Shown here: positions 23,901 to 34,400 of the stretch, in pieces | Layout: every line of letters starts with the position of its first letter | Numbering within the stretch: the stretch's first letter is position 1 | From: Glandiceps talaboti | Taxonomy: Eukaryota; Hemichordata; Enteropneusta; Spengelidae | Reading direction: 5' to 3' | NCBI RefSeq assembly: GCF_964340395.1 | Contig: NC_135556.1 | Span: forward strand, 16,671,142-16,733,141 | Length of the DNA stretch: 62,000 bases | Made by a program: the position numbers and the translations under genes | The notes under the pieces: generated by a model | The model's database searches: none | Told to the model about the DNA's origin: nothing | Seen by the model: the letters and a program-made list of their open reading frames with translations, nothing else

Positions 23901-26177
23901 AGACAATGGAAAAAATTGGTATGAAAAACAAAAACAAAAGATTGTACAGTTTGGCCACTAGTGGCGCTATTCAGAAGCAAGATGATGACTCAAGATGAAC
24001 AGTAATTCACTTATCTGAACTTGATCTTCATTTCCTAGAGTTCCAAACTTAAGTTTATGACATTCTAAACCAATCTGACTAGTTCTGTTTTGGATGATGA
24101 GGCATTTTTTTACTGCTTCCTGTACTGCTACCATATCCGGATTCAAGGATGAAAATTTTAATAGCCCTCAATTCTGACACTTTTGTCTGTGCAATGATTT
24201 TTTTTAGCAACTGAAAAGTCCAATGAACAGATAATAGTATATGCAATTCAAATCTCATATCAACATTTTCTTATTTTGATCCACAAAAATAAATTGGTGC
24301 CTACCCAAAGTGGAAAAGTGTCTGTCCTGTAAAACTTTGAACTTTGACAGTGTTTTTGCTAAAGCTTGGGAACCCTGGTAACAGAAAAGGGAAAGAGGTG
24401 AAAGTACAATAGTTTGCCATAAAATCTATCATAACTCTGTTTGAGAACCCTGGTAAAATGACTGGGAAAATCAGGTAGATTTTACCTACTTTAATACCGC
24501 CCTAAACCGAACACTGTTTCATACTCCAAAATAAATTGGTGACTATACCTAAGGCCTGATAAAAAAAAATTGTGTGCTTCCGATTACGCTCAATTTTAGA
24601 ATAGGTGGGGTAGGTAGATCTTTTATTTTATTTTATTATATTTGTTTTTCTATGTGAGTGTCTAGTTCTGGTTTTCCAAATGGTTTCTGTGTTGTTTATT
24701 TCTTCCTATCAGATGTACAGCCATTACAGATTGGAAGAACAGCTTTATTTTGTCTTTTTAAGTTGAGGTCAGTTTCCGCATCCACTATTTCTCGTGAGAC
24801 TTTTTGCGATTTGATTATTTTTTTCTCGTATGCGTAAAAAAAAAGTTTAGGGTCGGCAGTGAAAAGCTAGGTGGGGTTGGGTAATGGGACCCAAACAATT
24901 ATTGTTTTTAGGCCTAAATATAGAAAAGTCTGTCCTGTAAAATTGTGAGCTGAACAGAATGCATTCACAGAAAAGATCTACACTAACAGATACAAATAAC
25001 ATCGTTAAATAACACAATACTGTTACCTGTTCAACATCAGAGTTAAATTGGCGTACTAAATCAGCAACAAAGCTGACAGCTCCTCCAGTCAGAATTGTCT
25101 TGTATTCAGTTTCAAATCCTGCTGGGGGTTTTGATACTTCAACATCTCTGACACCATTATGCTAAAAAATGTAGACAGAAATAACATGAATGGTGACTCA
25201 ACTGAAATCCACAGTTACTGTAACAGACAATTACCAGTTTGTTCATGTGAAAGTAAAAAAATGTATTGTATTGTATTGTATTGTATTGTATTGTGTTGTG
25301 TTGTGTTGTGTTGTTGTGTTTTGTTGTGTTGTGTTGTGTTGTGTTGTGTTGCGTTGCGCTGCGTTGCGTTGCGTTGCGTTGCATTGCATTGCATTGCATT
25401 GCATTGCATTGCATTGCATTGCATTGTATTGTATTGTATTGTATTGTATTGTATTGTATTGTACCTGCTATATCAAGAACATTATGAATTTCTGAAAATT
25501 GGAGTGAACCCATGATCATATTTTTGGCCCAAACTCCAAAGATTACAGTTGGTACTACACTTTGAATAATTCTTCACTGGGACACCCTTATGCACACCCA
25601 AGTAAGAACTTACATTAGTATTAGTTAAAAACATTGGAATTTAAATGTTTTAGACAAAAGTTACATATATAATCCAACTTTGTATTTACACATGTAATTG
25701 TGCAATGATATAGGTTTGGTTCATAGACCCTCCACCAAGGTTTGGTTACACTATAAGATCCTCAATCGGTTCATATTTTTCTGTTTCAACATATAAGGGA
25801 AGCTTAAGCATAGCTGGAACTATGTGAAGTTTACAAACCAGGCTGGGCAGTACGTGCTTTGTACTTATACAATGTACAACTTCTGTCTATTTGTATGTGT
25901 GTTTTTCTCCCTCCCTGTCTGCCTGCCTGCATGCCTGCATTCCTGTCTAGATGTGCATTATATGTACCAATCCTCAGGTCTGACATACCTGTAATTCGGC
26001 ATGCAGTATTCCTTGAGCAGATACAGTAGCCGACTGACCCGAGTTATGACCAGTTGGCGATGTTGTTACGTTACATTGCAACAATTTGCCGTCCGTTACG
26101 CTTACATTGCAAGAATTACTTCCCCGTATAATGTGACTGGCAAGCTGTTGAAGCCGATAAGTGGACTTCTCTGTCAT
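6561..26177 (-). CDS. malate synthase (13 coding exons, complete)
   Basis: Condenses glyoxylate and acetyl-CoA to malate and CoA, the second glyoxylate-cycle enzyme. Exons in transcript order: 25989-26177, 25027-25161, 22902-23117, 22170-22337, 21590-21700, 20679-20738, 20066-20222, 19071-19266, 10473-10551, 9304-9396, 8288-8360, 7719-7786, 6561-6815. They sum to 1800 nt (599 residues plus TAG) with every phase matching; plant and bacterial isoform A enzymes are about 530-560 residues. Family motifs: [10 protein letters not shown] (182-191), the active-site arginine motif [10 protein letters not shown] (224-233), [11 protein letters not shown] (316-326), TCHRRG then GGMAA (377-391), and [10 protein letters not shown] (504-513), whose D505 aligns with the catalytic aspartate. 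Residues 8-16, RLQQLASHI, resemble a PTS2 peroxisomal signal; the C-terminus RMW is not a PTS1. The start is the first ATG before the motif region. Introns 7 and 8 carry tandem splice-donor repeats. Paralogue 2 lies antisense within intron 8. Confidence 0.95.
7881..8100. mobile_element. TTAA MITE family, 3'-decayed copy
   Basis: The copy starts agtggccatacggatgag directly after a TTAA (7877-7880). It keeps the family's next block (gggtatttattttggattt) and the palindromic core tattgtacgtacaata at about 8038-8053. The right half then diverges and no matching terminal repeat is visible. The left half matches the complete copies at 28135 and 44899. It lies in malate synthase intron 11. Confidence 0.75.
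8606..8663. repeat. poly-G / poly-T / poly-G tract
   Basis: A G9 run, about 30 bases mostly T, then a G11-12 run. It is simple sequence within malate synthase intron 10. The open frame across it is an artefact of the tract. Confidence 0.8.
9144..9196. repeat. imperfect hairpin, 13-bp perfect outer arms
   Basis: The arms ctaaaccttcctt and aaggaaggtttag pair exactly. Inside them tggaat pairs with attcca. It lies in malate synthase intron 10, about 110 bases below exon 10. No function is implied. Confidence 0.55.
10687..10735. repeat. (ATTAG)n microsatellite
   Basis: Nearly ten perfect copies of the pentamer attag, in malate synthase intron 8. Confidence 0.9.
10799..11054. repeat. long near-perfect inverted repeat (fold-back element)
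   Basis: Two arms of about 120 bases are almost exact complements. The left arm begins aacccaatctgattaaaatc and the right arm ends gattttaatcagattggg. They meet at a short centre around cctcctctagagg (about 10930). Only a few mismatches are visible, so the insertion is probably recent. It lies in malate synthase intron 8. There is no coding capacity; a full-length transcript would form a long hairpin. Confidence 0.85.
11055..12180. other. intronic stretch without recognised features
   Basis: Part of malate synthase intron 8, upstream of paralogue 2. Short open frames occur on both strands (for example around 11440-11840), but they overlap each other, have no splice context and show no recognisable motif. 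A first exon of paralogue 2 may lie here, but I cannot identify it. Confidence 0.4.
12193..12199 (+). promoter_or_regulatory. possible TATA box upstream of paralogue 2
   Basis: Tataaaa in the context ggtataaaaagg, about 100 bases before an ATG at 12292 (MPENPLI...). That frame stays open for 26 codons and passes a possible donor (gcaaag|gtgatt). Its phase would not join directly to the exon at 13617, so another exon or a different start would be needed. This is weak positional evidence. Confidence 0.2.
12476..12905. repeat. 43-44-bp minisatellite
   Basis: About ten head-to-tail units with the core ctccgataactccgacacat followed by ctccgtagctctgg; some units carry an extra ataaactggataaac block. 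Because 43 is not a multiple of 3, successive units read in rotating frames. That explains overlapping repetitive open frames on the minus strand, the longest 207 codons. No splice or start context supports translation. Confidence 0.85.
13617..17321 (+). CDS. unrecognised protein, paralogue 2, nested in malate synthase intron 8
   Basis: Five candidate exons: 13617-13673, 14168-14260 and 15192-15269 (all phase 1-1), then 16374-16522 (1-0) and 17073-17321 (TAG). All are flanked by AG and GT and stay open. The last two are homologous to paralogue 1: DTDRRCLQ matches DKDRRCLQ, QKNKFEV matches QKNKFEI, and NTEAG...FWNGV is shared, with the same phase-0 intron. The three upstream exons are basic and His/Arg-rich (for example [11 protein letters not shown]). 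14168 and 15192 are duplicate exons. The last exon ends in a hydrophobic tail ([15 protein letters not shown]), which could be a GPI signal but may be a frameshifted remnant, because DNA similarity to paralogue 1 continues there in another frame. No first exon or third exon like 5719-5908 was found. The family is not recognised. The gene lies entirely in malate synthase intron 8, opposite strand. Confidence 0.5.
13820..14285. repeat. tandem segmental duplication, copy 1 (contains an exon)
   Basis: This block matches 14766-15293 in order: the agcatctgtttctt and gtaaactcaata region, gaatgactactatat, gggcatcaaatgtgt, a TG repeat, gcttgatttgatacaaaagt, the atgtttcag acceptor, the exon itself and the donor context ggtcagtttggcttacaagt. 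The centre-to-centre distance is about 1 kb. Confidence 0.8.
14008..14050. repeat. (TG)n microsatellite
   Basis: An uninterrupted tg run inside copy 1 of the duplication. The equivalent position in copy 2 (about 14991-15018) also carries a TG run, so the microsatellite predates or was copied with the duplication. Confidence 0.9.
14766..15293. repeat. tandem segmental duplication, copy 2 (contains an exon)
   Basis: The second copy of the block at 13820-14285. It has an extra segment before the acceptor (agagatgtgacctaggccc region) and a G10 run at about 14969. The exon at 15192-15269 is 15 bases shorter than its twin but keeps the phase and both splice sites. Confidence 0.8.
15533..15600. repeat. 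perfect 26-bp hairpin
   Basis: The arm at 15533-15558 is the exact complement of the arm at 15575-15600, around a 16-base GC-rich loop (tcgagcggtagcgagg). It is in the intron of paralogue 2, hence also in malate synthase intron 8. The loop contrasts strongly with the AT-rich surroundings. Confidence 0.85.
16990..17060. repeat. (GATT)n-like microsatellite next to a splice acceptor
   Basis: Imperfect gattgatt repeats end about a dozen bases before the acceptor ttacag of the last exon of paralogue 2. Confidence 0.8.
17474..17570. mobile_element. TTAA MITE family, fragment
   Basis: Keeps gggtatttattttggatttt, aaacaact, the tactatgtttt block and gtgaaacaa in family order. It lacks both terminal agtggccat ends. 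Confidence 0.5.
18495..19070 (-). repeat. 31-34-bp tandem array repeating the exon 8 splice donor
   Basis: About 18 head-to-tail units. Read on the minus strand each unit is aagaaagctacaag|gtaatttaaataacg with small variants (the middle reads cgtc, catcatc or gtaa). The same string forms the last 14 bases of malate synthase exon 8 and its donor at 19070/19071, so the array starts at the real junction and runs into intron 8. A ~96-bp higher-order pattern of three unit types repeats about three times between about 18640 and 18920. Reading past the real donor gives ACA AGG TAA, an immediate stop. Confidence 0.9.
19267..20065 (-). repeat. ~40-bp tandem array filling intron 7, each unit with a splice donor
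   Basis: About 20 units of ~40 bp occupy almost all of the 799-base intron 7 of malate synthase. Read on the minus strand the unit is ctcaataagtt(t/a)g|gtaagt followed by gtacacactgg and a c/g-rich link. This copies the end of exon 7 (ctcaacaagtttg) and its donor. Many units read ttag|gtaagt, closer to the donor consensus than the true tttg|gtaagt. Confidence 0.9.
20932..20984. repeat. (CTGT)n microsatellite
   Basis: About 13 perfect copies of ctgt in malate synthase intron 5. Confidence 0.9.
22491..22513. repeat. poly-C tract
   Basis: An uninterrupted run of about 22 C in malate synthase intron 3. Confidence 0.9.
23182..23413. mobile_element. second MITE-like family, copy 1
   Basis: About 230 bases bounded by ttactaccaaaccag and its near complement (gatttggtagtaa). 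Internally gactttagactttcaaa pairs loosely with gattgaaactctatagtc. The same ends and similar internal blocks recur at 33441-33664. It lies in malate synthase intron 2. Confidence 0.65.
25262..25462. repeat. pentanucleotide array in five ordered blocks
   Basis: A ~200-base pentamer array in malate synthase intron 1. Read on the plus strand the unit changes blockwise: ttgta, ttgtg, ttgcg, ttgca, then ttgta again. It creates open frames in several registers on both strands, none of them credible as genes. Confidence 0.95.
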
Positions 26178-26677
26178 TTCTATGCCTTACAAGTTTCATC
26201 TAACCTTTACAAACTGCCCAACTTTTGACCTGAGTTTTGACCCTTTAATAAGGTCACGCAAGCAGGGTCACCTTGCATACATCTACACTCTGCATCTGTA
26301 CCATCTTTGATCTACCATACATTCAACTATCCGATGAGGCATACTTCTGACATCTCATCCAATCACCTTTAAACCTATATTATGGAACTAAGTAAAAGTT
26401 AATGTGAATATGAAAATAATGATGTTTTTTAATAAATCAGGTGATACTAGTATGTCCATTACCCATAATGCAATCTATGTGACGTCGACTGTCTAAATTT
26501 AGTAAAGTAAAATGGCGTTGACACAATCGTAGGGTAAGAGGTGCACTCGCTTTCAATCACAATAATATCACCTACAGCGCTACCTAAAGGGACATTTCTT
26601 GATAAAAGAGCGACCTGAGAGAATTTCTTAATTCACGTAGTGCGCGCCAACGCAGTTTCCCCGAACAATTGATAAAA
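26178..26677. promoter_or_regulatory. shared bidirectional promoter region, malate synthase / Rab33
   Basis: Exactly 500 bases separate the two divergent ATGs. Visible elements include a CCAAT box (ccaatca, 26359-26365), a CRE-like tgacgtcg at about 26481, and aaaatggcgttgac at about 26510, which resembles a YY1-type site. No TATA box is apparent. The spacing itself argues for a common regulatory region; the individual sites are pattern matches only. Confidence 0.6.
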
Positions 26678-29600
26678 ATGGATGACATTGAATCAAGCAC
26701 GAAAACCGACAGCGGCGAAGATGTTCTCGGGAGTTTAGAAACGTCAACGAAGCAAACAAGAATTTTCAAGATTATTGTTATTGGCGATTCAAACGTCGGT
26801 AAAACGTGTCTTACATTTAGATTTTGTGGTGGAAAATTTCCAGAGAAAACAGAAGCCACAATTGGTGTTGATTTTAGAGAGAAAACTGTCAACGTGAATG
26901 GAGAGTCAATCAAGGTACGTACTCTAGTCGTGTTTGCGACGTCACAACTTTGTTTACGTTTGGAAAAAAACAACAACAATGAAAATAAAACACACCAATC
27001 CACCCCTTTCCGAGGAAACAGCTCATGAGATCTTTCATTTGAATAGCTTTCACAAGGAGTATTAGCCAAATATCTCTCCATTTGCAATAGTTTATCAATT
27101 GAATGAGAAAGAAAGTAATCATAGTGTTGCATGGTCACCTGCAGCACAATTTGGTCCTCAATGCTCAGTCACTTTGTCAATACGTGTGGCGTGTATGCGT
27201 ACACACGTCACACAATTTTATGGCCATTGATATTTTGCTAAATGAAACGGAAGTGTCCACTTAGAAATTATAGAATCAAGTTACAAAATGTTCAACAAAT
27301 AATTACTAATTGTGTCTGTCCACTATAACTCATTTTCAAATTATTATTATAATAATAATTATTATAATATAATTGGATTTTCATGTTAATTAGATTTGTA
27401 AGTATCACCTTCAGTCTTGTTCATCTTGTTTTATATCTTTTGTTCTCTCACCAATGATGTTTAGTGTTTCATCAGTCACCATATCTTTTTTTATGTTTAA
27501 CTATATTGTTATAATACAGATACAAACTGTATGTTTTTTACAAAATATATATATATTATGCTCCAAAAAAGCATAGAAGAAATGTGTGAATTATGCTATC
27601 ATAGAATAAAATTAACCTGCACTTATAGAGGTTTGTAACTGGTAAAAACTCCAATTTACAGAATTCAGCATACTCTTGATCTAAGGGTTTGTCACTACAC
27701 ATCGCTAAATGTAGGCCCCTTAGGTACAGGTCACTTGTATTTTCCTCAAGACTGAACAAAGTAAGATATTATGGAATAGCATCTAAGTACACTATTATTT
27801 TGTCATGGAACATTTCAATTCTGATAATATTGTATATAGCTAAAAGGTCAAAGGTGAAGCCAATCAAATTCGTTCCAGATTTCTTTTGTTTCAATTGAAT
27901 TTCATTAATATGTGACTATACATTTATGGTACATGTACATGTATACTGAAATATGTACTGGTACATTAGATATAGATACCAACAATATGTTTGTTATGCC
28001 TTTTAAAAAGCATTTCGAAATTTATATTTCTGTTTCTAATTATGTTTCTTACCTGTACCTGGAGGTGGATTGTTACAGGAAAAAAGGCAAAAAAGTGTCA
28101 GCTAGTTACTATTAATGTACAAATCATAGTTTAAAGTGGCCATACGGATGAGAATTTGGTATTTATTTTGGATTTTTATTTGATAAAACAGCTTCACCAT
28201 GTTTTTCTACTTGAAAAAATAATGCATATACCAAGTCCATGTTCACATCTCAATAAACGGCAAAACATTAAACAATGTGTAAAATGTTTGTTATTGTACG
28301 TACAATGTATATGTTCTTTTGCATTATTTTTCCAAGTAGAAAAACATGGTGAAGCTGTTTTATCAAATAAAAATCCAAAATAAATACCAAATTCTCATCC
28401 ATATGGCCACTTTAATAGAGATAACCATATTCAAATGAGTACCATATCCTGTACATAGTACAATTACTTATTTTAGTGTAAGTGAATGAATCATACCCCT
28501 TCCCCCAATGTAATATACTACATGTTCATTTATGTAGTGTGGCAGGGGAGGATGGGAATGTTACCGAGATAAACCAAGAAATATAAGTTCAAGATATAAA
28601 TGAATGGTCAGTGCCCTCCGTTAGCAAATTATACACAGGAGTGCTGAGGCCGTCAGAGATTTCTCTTGATAAGATTCAATCTTCAATAATCTTTTTAATG
28701 CGTAAAATATTCACCACAGTCAGTAACTTGAATTGGGTTGAATGTTGACATCATTTTTGTGTGTGAAATTATTTCGGAAGAGAATGTTCACTCAGTGAAG
28801 ACTTTATCAGCCCCAACAGGCACCACCTGGAGGGGGCTTATAAATTGGGTTCTGTCTGTCTGTCTATGCATGCATGCATGCATGCGTGCCTGCCTGCCTG
28901 CATACATGCACTCACATACCTGCCTACATGCAAATGAGGGTGCAGTCATTTGCTGTACACAAGCGTATGATTGCACAGTGTCATTTTGTGGTGGAAATTT
29001 ACTGTTTTGGATAAACATAATATGTAATAATAACTGAACCCCATTCTGTGTGAGTTCCAGTGTGGCACTCGGATGTATATGCACTGGTGTTTGCAGCGTT
29101 TTCTGCTGCACTTTCACGCAATTTGCTCAGGTAAGTACACTGCAGAAAGCACTGCAGGCACTTGTTGTACATGTAAATACCCCAATTAAGCCACTCTTGC
29201 ACTTTGTGTGTCATGGGGTCTGTCGTACTATTCAGTAGAGGATTGAAGAATACCAAGCTGTAAAGTGCATATACAGATTCAGAAGAACATGTACTATGTC
29301 ATACTCTCAGAGTGGGAAGCTGTGTGTTAGCTAAACCAAATACATGTATATGCATATAACATTGAGTTTAACATTTTTTTTTATAAATATTGATTGACAG
29401 ACAATAGGAAATTGATATGTTTGTATAATGTAGAATTGAGGAAAACTGAAAATAATTTAAGCCATATGAAACGATGAAGTGAGAACGATTTAAAAGTATT
29501 TCCCTATCTTATGAATCAGACACGACTGAAATTAATGTATTTTGACAGTTGACAGCGCATCACATCAATTCATATAAGAATAAGGCCATCTTTACACATG

Positions 29601-31428
29601 AGAGTTTCCCCGACATCTCTGTCTTATCACCTTGCAAGTAGACTGTGTGCAGAATTCAAAGATCTCATCTTCAGGGAGTTTGCTGAGACATAGCAACTTA
29701 GCTGAGTTATGAAAATGTGTTGGTACATCTACATGTACTTGTACAGTAGGCAGGGAAATGCCATCAAATTGACATGCCACGTAATACCACTAAAACTAGG
29801 TTTACAGAGTTCAGTTGATGTCAATGATTTATTGTCCGATATTTGTCAAAATGTTTTGATGTTTATACATATTCATTTGATAAATGCATAATTTTTGACA
29901 TCAGCTGTGTGCATGTCCCTGTATAATCTAATGCCATTCAAGTGTGCACGTAGCTGACGGCTGGACATAATAACAGCATTGTTCTTTGTATGATGGGCTC
30001 AGTGTCCCTGGGTTATCCACACTAAAATGACTAATTTACATAATAACATGTCACATAGTTATGCAAATTAACTTCAGTCATTGACTTGGTTACAAAATGG
30101 TGGCCATAATGTTAGATTGTCAGATATGTCATGTTGTTCAGCACTATCTTCTGAGTGCTAGCTGTACTGATGGGATGGCCAGAAATCATACTAGTATCTT
30201 TAAGATTATAATGATGGGTATATATCTCAAGTCTGCTCATTTGTTCTTGTAGGGTGACCTAAAATATTGTATTTTATCTATGGCAACATTGGCCAATTAA
30301 TCTGATTGTAAGTGATTTGGTGACAGGAAATTATCTGACTATTATGTATGTTGTACTTTTAGGTTAGTTGGTCTGAATAATGTCCAGGAAAAGTCAAACT
30401 CAAAAGTTGATATCTCCTCTTGAAGTGATAATGGCTGTCACAAGAAACAGTCATGTACTACTTCAACAAGTAATTAGTCCAAAAGGAGGGGGGGGGGGGG
30501 GTTACATTAATTTTGGTACTCATATCACCTTGGCAGCCATATTTGTTGTAAAAATCAACAATTTCCAGCTGTGGAAACATGAGCCGTAGAGACATTATTC
30601 AAGTGTCTACTACTATTAAATGTTACCTTTCTGCTGATATGACCTTTCAGTTAGTATCTTTACATTTGACCCTGAACTTCACTTTCTGACTCAAAATTTA
30701 AGGCAAATAATTACAAGGGGGGGGGGGTGAGGAAGTGTCTCATATGTAGTCTTGTTTCACCTGCTTCATGTCTTTGTCTTCATTAAAAATTGTGTACTAC
30801 ATGTAAATGTACATGAATATTTGATTAACATAAGGGTGGGGGTTTGTATCGACTAGCTGGTTGTGTGTTTTCAATCTTTATTTTCAGTTCTTTAGTTCAA
30901 TTGATTTTGTCTGGTTCAAAGGATGCAGTGATGCATTACAGTACAATTTAAAAGAGTGAATCACATTTGTTAGTTACCCAAGAGTAGACAGTAGGCAGTT
31001 TATAATACTAGTGGTTGTAAAGTTTTGTATGGTAGGTACCATCAATCTGTAGTAGGGGTTCTTTATACACTAAAGCCTTTGTTAGAGTTGTCGCATGTCA
31101 TACTTCCATGTATGTCATATCTAGAAAGGGGAATTGAGAGTAATGTGACAGTACAAAAAGATTGTATATTGTTATTGTGTAACTGGTACCCCTAAGTTTG
31201 TCTTAATTTATATGTATGTCTGGTCCATGGACATTGATTAGTTCCTAGGGAACCATGAAATGTTTTTCCTGTAGAATAAAGTAGAATAAATTTCAATTCA
31301 TTTCAATGCGAGTGTGTACATGTGTGTGTGTATGTGTGTGTGTATGTGCATGCATGTGTGTGTGTATTATGTATGTGTGTGTATGTGCGTGTGTGCGTGA
31401 GTGCATGCGTGCGTGTGTGTGCGCGCGC

Positions 31429-31468
<40 letters not shown>

Positions 31469-34400
31469 GCTAGAGAGTTAGGGCTGGAAATAGGGATAGA
31501 TCACCTAACCTAAAGGCCTAGGATTTGAATTAAAATTTACATGTGAAAAATGGTTGTCTGGCAGTGTTATGAGAGAGAAAAAATGGTCCAGAACAAAAGA
31601 ATGATCCTATGTAATCCCTATGGTTCCATTGCTAAGATAACACTAATGTGTGAGCCAGGGATTGAAACCCTGGCCTTTAAACCAGACTTATATTATTGAT
31701 CATGTTATCCATAATATGGTCTATTTGTGTCCCCTTTATCAAGTTGCATTGGTATAGAAATTCTCAGATTTTTCATGTAATTGTAGCAAGAGGTTGTATC
31801 AAGTAGGGTGTGTAAAAATGACATCAACATTATGTTGTATAATTCAGCTTTGCCTATCTTCTTAATGATATTTACTTAAAGTATTAAGTAATGGATTGGT
31901 AAGCCCTATGTAGACATATTTTCAAAATCAAATAATTAGAAAGTGTGCTCAGATATTGAACATTGATAGAAACAATATGAAATATCATGTACAGAACTGA
32001 GAAGTGAATGGATTGTATGTAAATCCTCTAGACTAGATGCATGTATTCATCAGGAAATTACAAAGAATATGTCATACCAAAAATCAATATATTGGCTGTA
32101 TGAGATTGTTCGATAACAAAACCAAGGCAAAAAAATACCTTTTGTTGGAAATAACATATTCTCAGCCTCTTCTTGGTAGAATATTTCAGAACAATACCAG
32201 AATTTGATCCTCCAAACAAGAAAAAAGTGTTACATGCAGAAAAATGTTGCTGTCATTGTGTTGCTGTGGAGAGAGATGTTCAAATCAAGGCTATGAATGT
32301 AGGCTATAACTACATGTATAATTATTGTATATACACTATAGGGTGTATCATAGTAAATGATATGCATATATATATTTCTGTATAAATCTTTGACCAAAAT
32401 ATTCATCAACTTGGTAAATAGTGTGAGTTATATAAAGTACACAATATCTTTTCAAATTTATCAATTAAAATATCATTCATCTGTGTTATGATTGACCATT
32501 CTTTTCAGACTGAATGAATGTTTGCGAAATGCAGCTGATTTCACGTTATGTGGTGGTTATGCATAATAGCAAAGAATACACTTTTGTATGAGAACACATG
32601 ATGATGACAGCTAAGGAATTCAAGCATTTCTCAAATTCTGTACCACATTCTCATTTTGGGTTAATGTAATGTAAGACAGAAATGTGTTTTTGAGAATATC
32701 AATGACTAAAAATTGTCTGCTGGCATGATTGACCTTCAATGATTAAAGAGCTAATTTTCAATTCTGGGTCCGTGTCTTGACCCTTCCCATTGTGTATCAA
32801 GCCAATACATTCTCAAATAGACTTCCCAAAATGTAACTATTTTCAAAAATACGACAGATTTCTTTCCTGTATATTCATTATACCGTAATCCAACATTAGG
32901 AGATAAAAATCTGTAATACTCTCTAAAATGGCAGTTTCATGGACACTCTATGAGCTCTGTGAGTGTGTTTCATGGTCAACATCATCTAGCATAATGAGTG
33001 TCATCTTAATCCAACCCCTACTTATATTTATATGCAGATCAGGCCTCTAATTAATTTATGCCATTATGTAAAACATTGTAACATACATGAAATTTAGACA
33101 TCCATAAACAGATAAAACATGGTTTTTTTCACTTCCGACTTGATGAGGTCAGTTTTTAACCAGATGTAGATCATAAATATTTGGTAAAGGTTTATCAATT
33201 AATATGTATTTTTAAAAATAGCTAAAGAAGATAAGAAGAAGAAGTAGTAGAAATGATTTTTCTTTTCAATTTAATATCTGACAAAATCCACGTATCCCTG
33301 TGAGAGAGTGCAGTATTACTACTCTAGTTAATTACACAGCAACATTATCTGATCCTGGAAATGATAAGAAATTATATCGTCTTGAAAGACAGATATAGAT
33401 TTTATGTGTCTACCATGTCTGGCATGTCAATATCCGCTACTTACTACCAAACCAGAGTGACTATAGAGTTTCAATTAGGCAGCGAGATGTTTCTTACTTC
33501 TCACACTATGTTTTTTATTACAAATTTAAAAAATTAAATTTACACTGATAGCAGGCACCTCTATAAAATGATACATTTTATCTCACTGTTGGATGAAACA
33601 AGGAAGATTTAATAAAATACAAAAAAAAACCTGTCTTCTGTTTGGTTTGCTACTATGGTAGTACCTTATTTGAATCAGAGTCAACTTCAGTTGTTGAAGT
33701 GCAAGAATAGGATAGTTTTGTCATATCTATCAAAGCATGATTTGGGTACATGTACATTGTAGATTTATAGTCACTAGCTGCCTACCCGATTTGTATTGTA
33801 TCTGAACATTTTACTGACAAGTACTAAATAATTACTTAATAGTTATTTGTGATGAAAGGATGGAAAAAAACATGTCATATACTTCTGTCTCTCATCAAAG
33901 TCTTTTGTGCAGACCAATTAGACAACTTCCACTTTGGCTTATAAAGGTCATTTAGGCAGTTTCTTCATGAATACTCAAAATGTAACTCGATGTACTTCTT
34001 TCAAGCTTACAGGGATTCTACCAAAGTTGAACATTACGTGAATAAACTTGCCAAGTTGAACACATCCCAACCAAATATTGGATTTATACCCTGGTTGTCA
34101 TGATTGATGCACATCAATTTCACTCATTATCCTGTGTTCAAAATATGAGTCAAAATGTCCAGTTATGATTTCTCTTTCAAATTATGCTTGTGCAGGTGTA
34201 ATTATATTATTCATCCAAATCTTTCTTCATTCAGCTGTGGCAAATACTCGTAATCTAACAGTTTTGGCTCTTTTCATCTTCAACTCAAAGTGACAAGGAC
34301 TCTTAGGTCACTCAGTTTCCATGGTTGAACAAAGAAACTTTTTACATAAAGAATAATATCTAAAATATATAATTATTCCATTGTTGTAAGCAGGTTATTA

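Noticed and set aside
25157-25519. Long open frames on both strands (about 70-120 codons) across the pentamer array
   Set aside because: They are produced by a stop-free pentanucleotide repeat, occur in several frames at once, and lie within a malate synthase intron.
28788-29256. Overlapping open frames of 85-110 codons on both strands
   Set aside because: They rest on tetranucleotide repeats and have no recognisable motif; the region is within the Rab33 intron.
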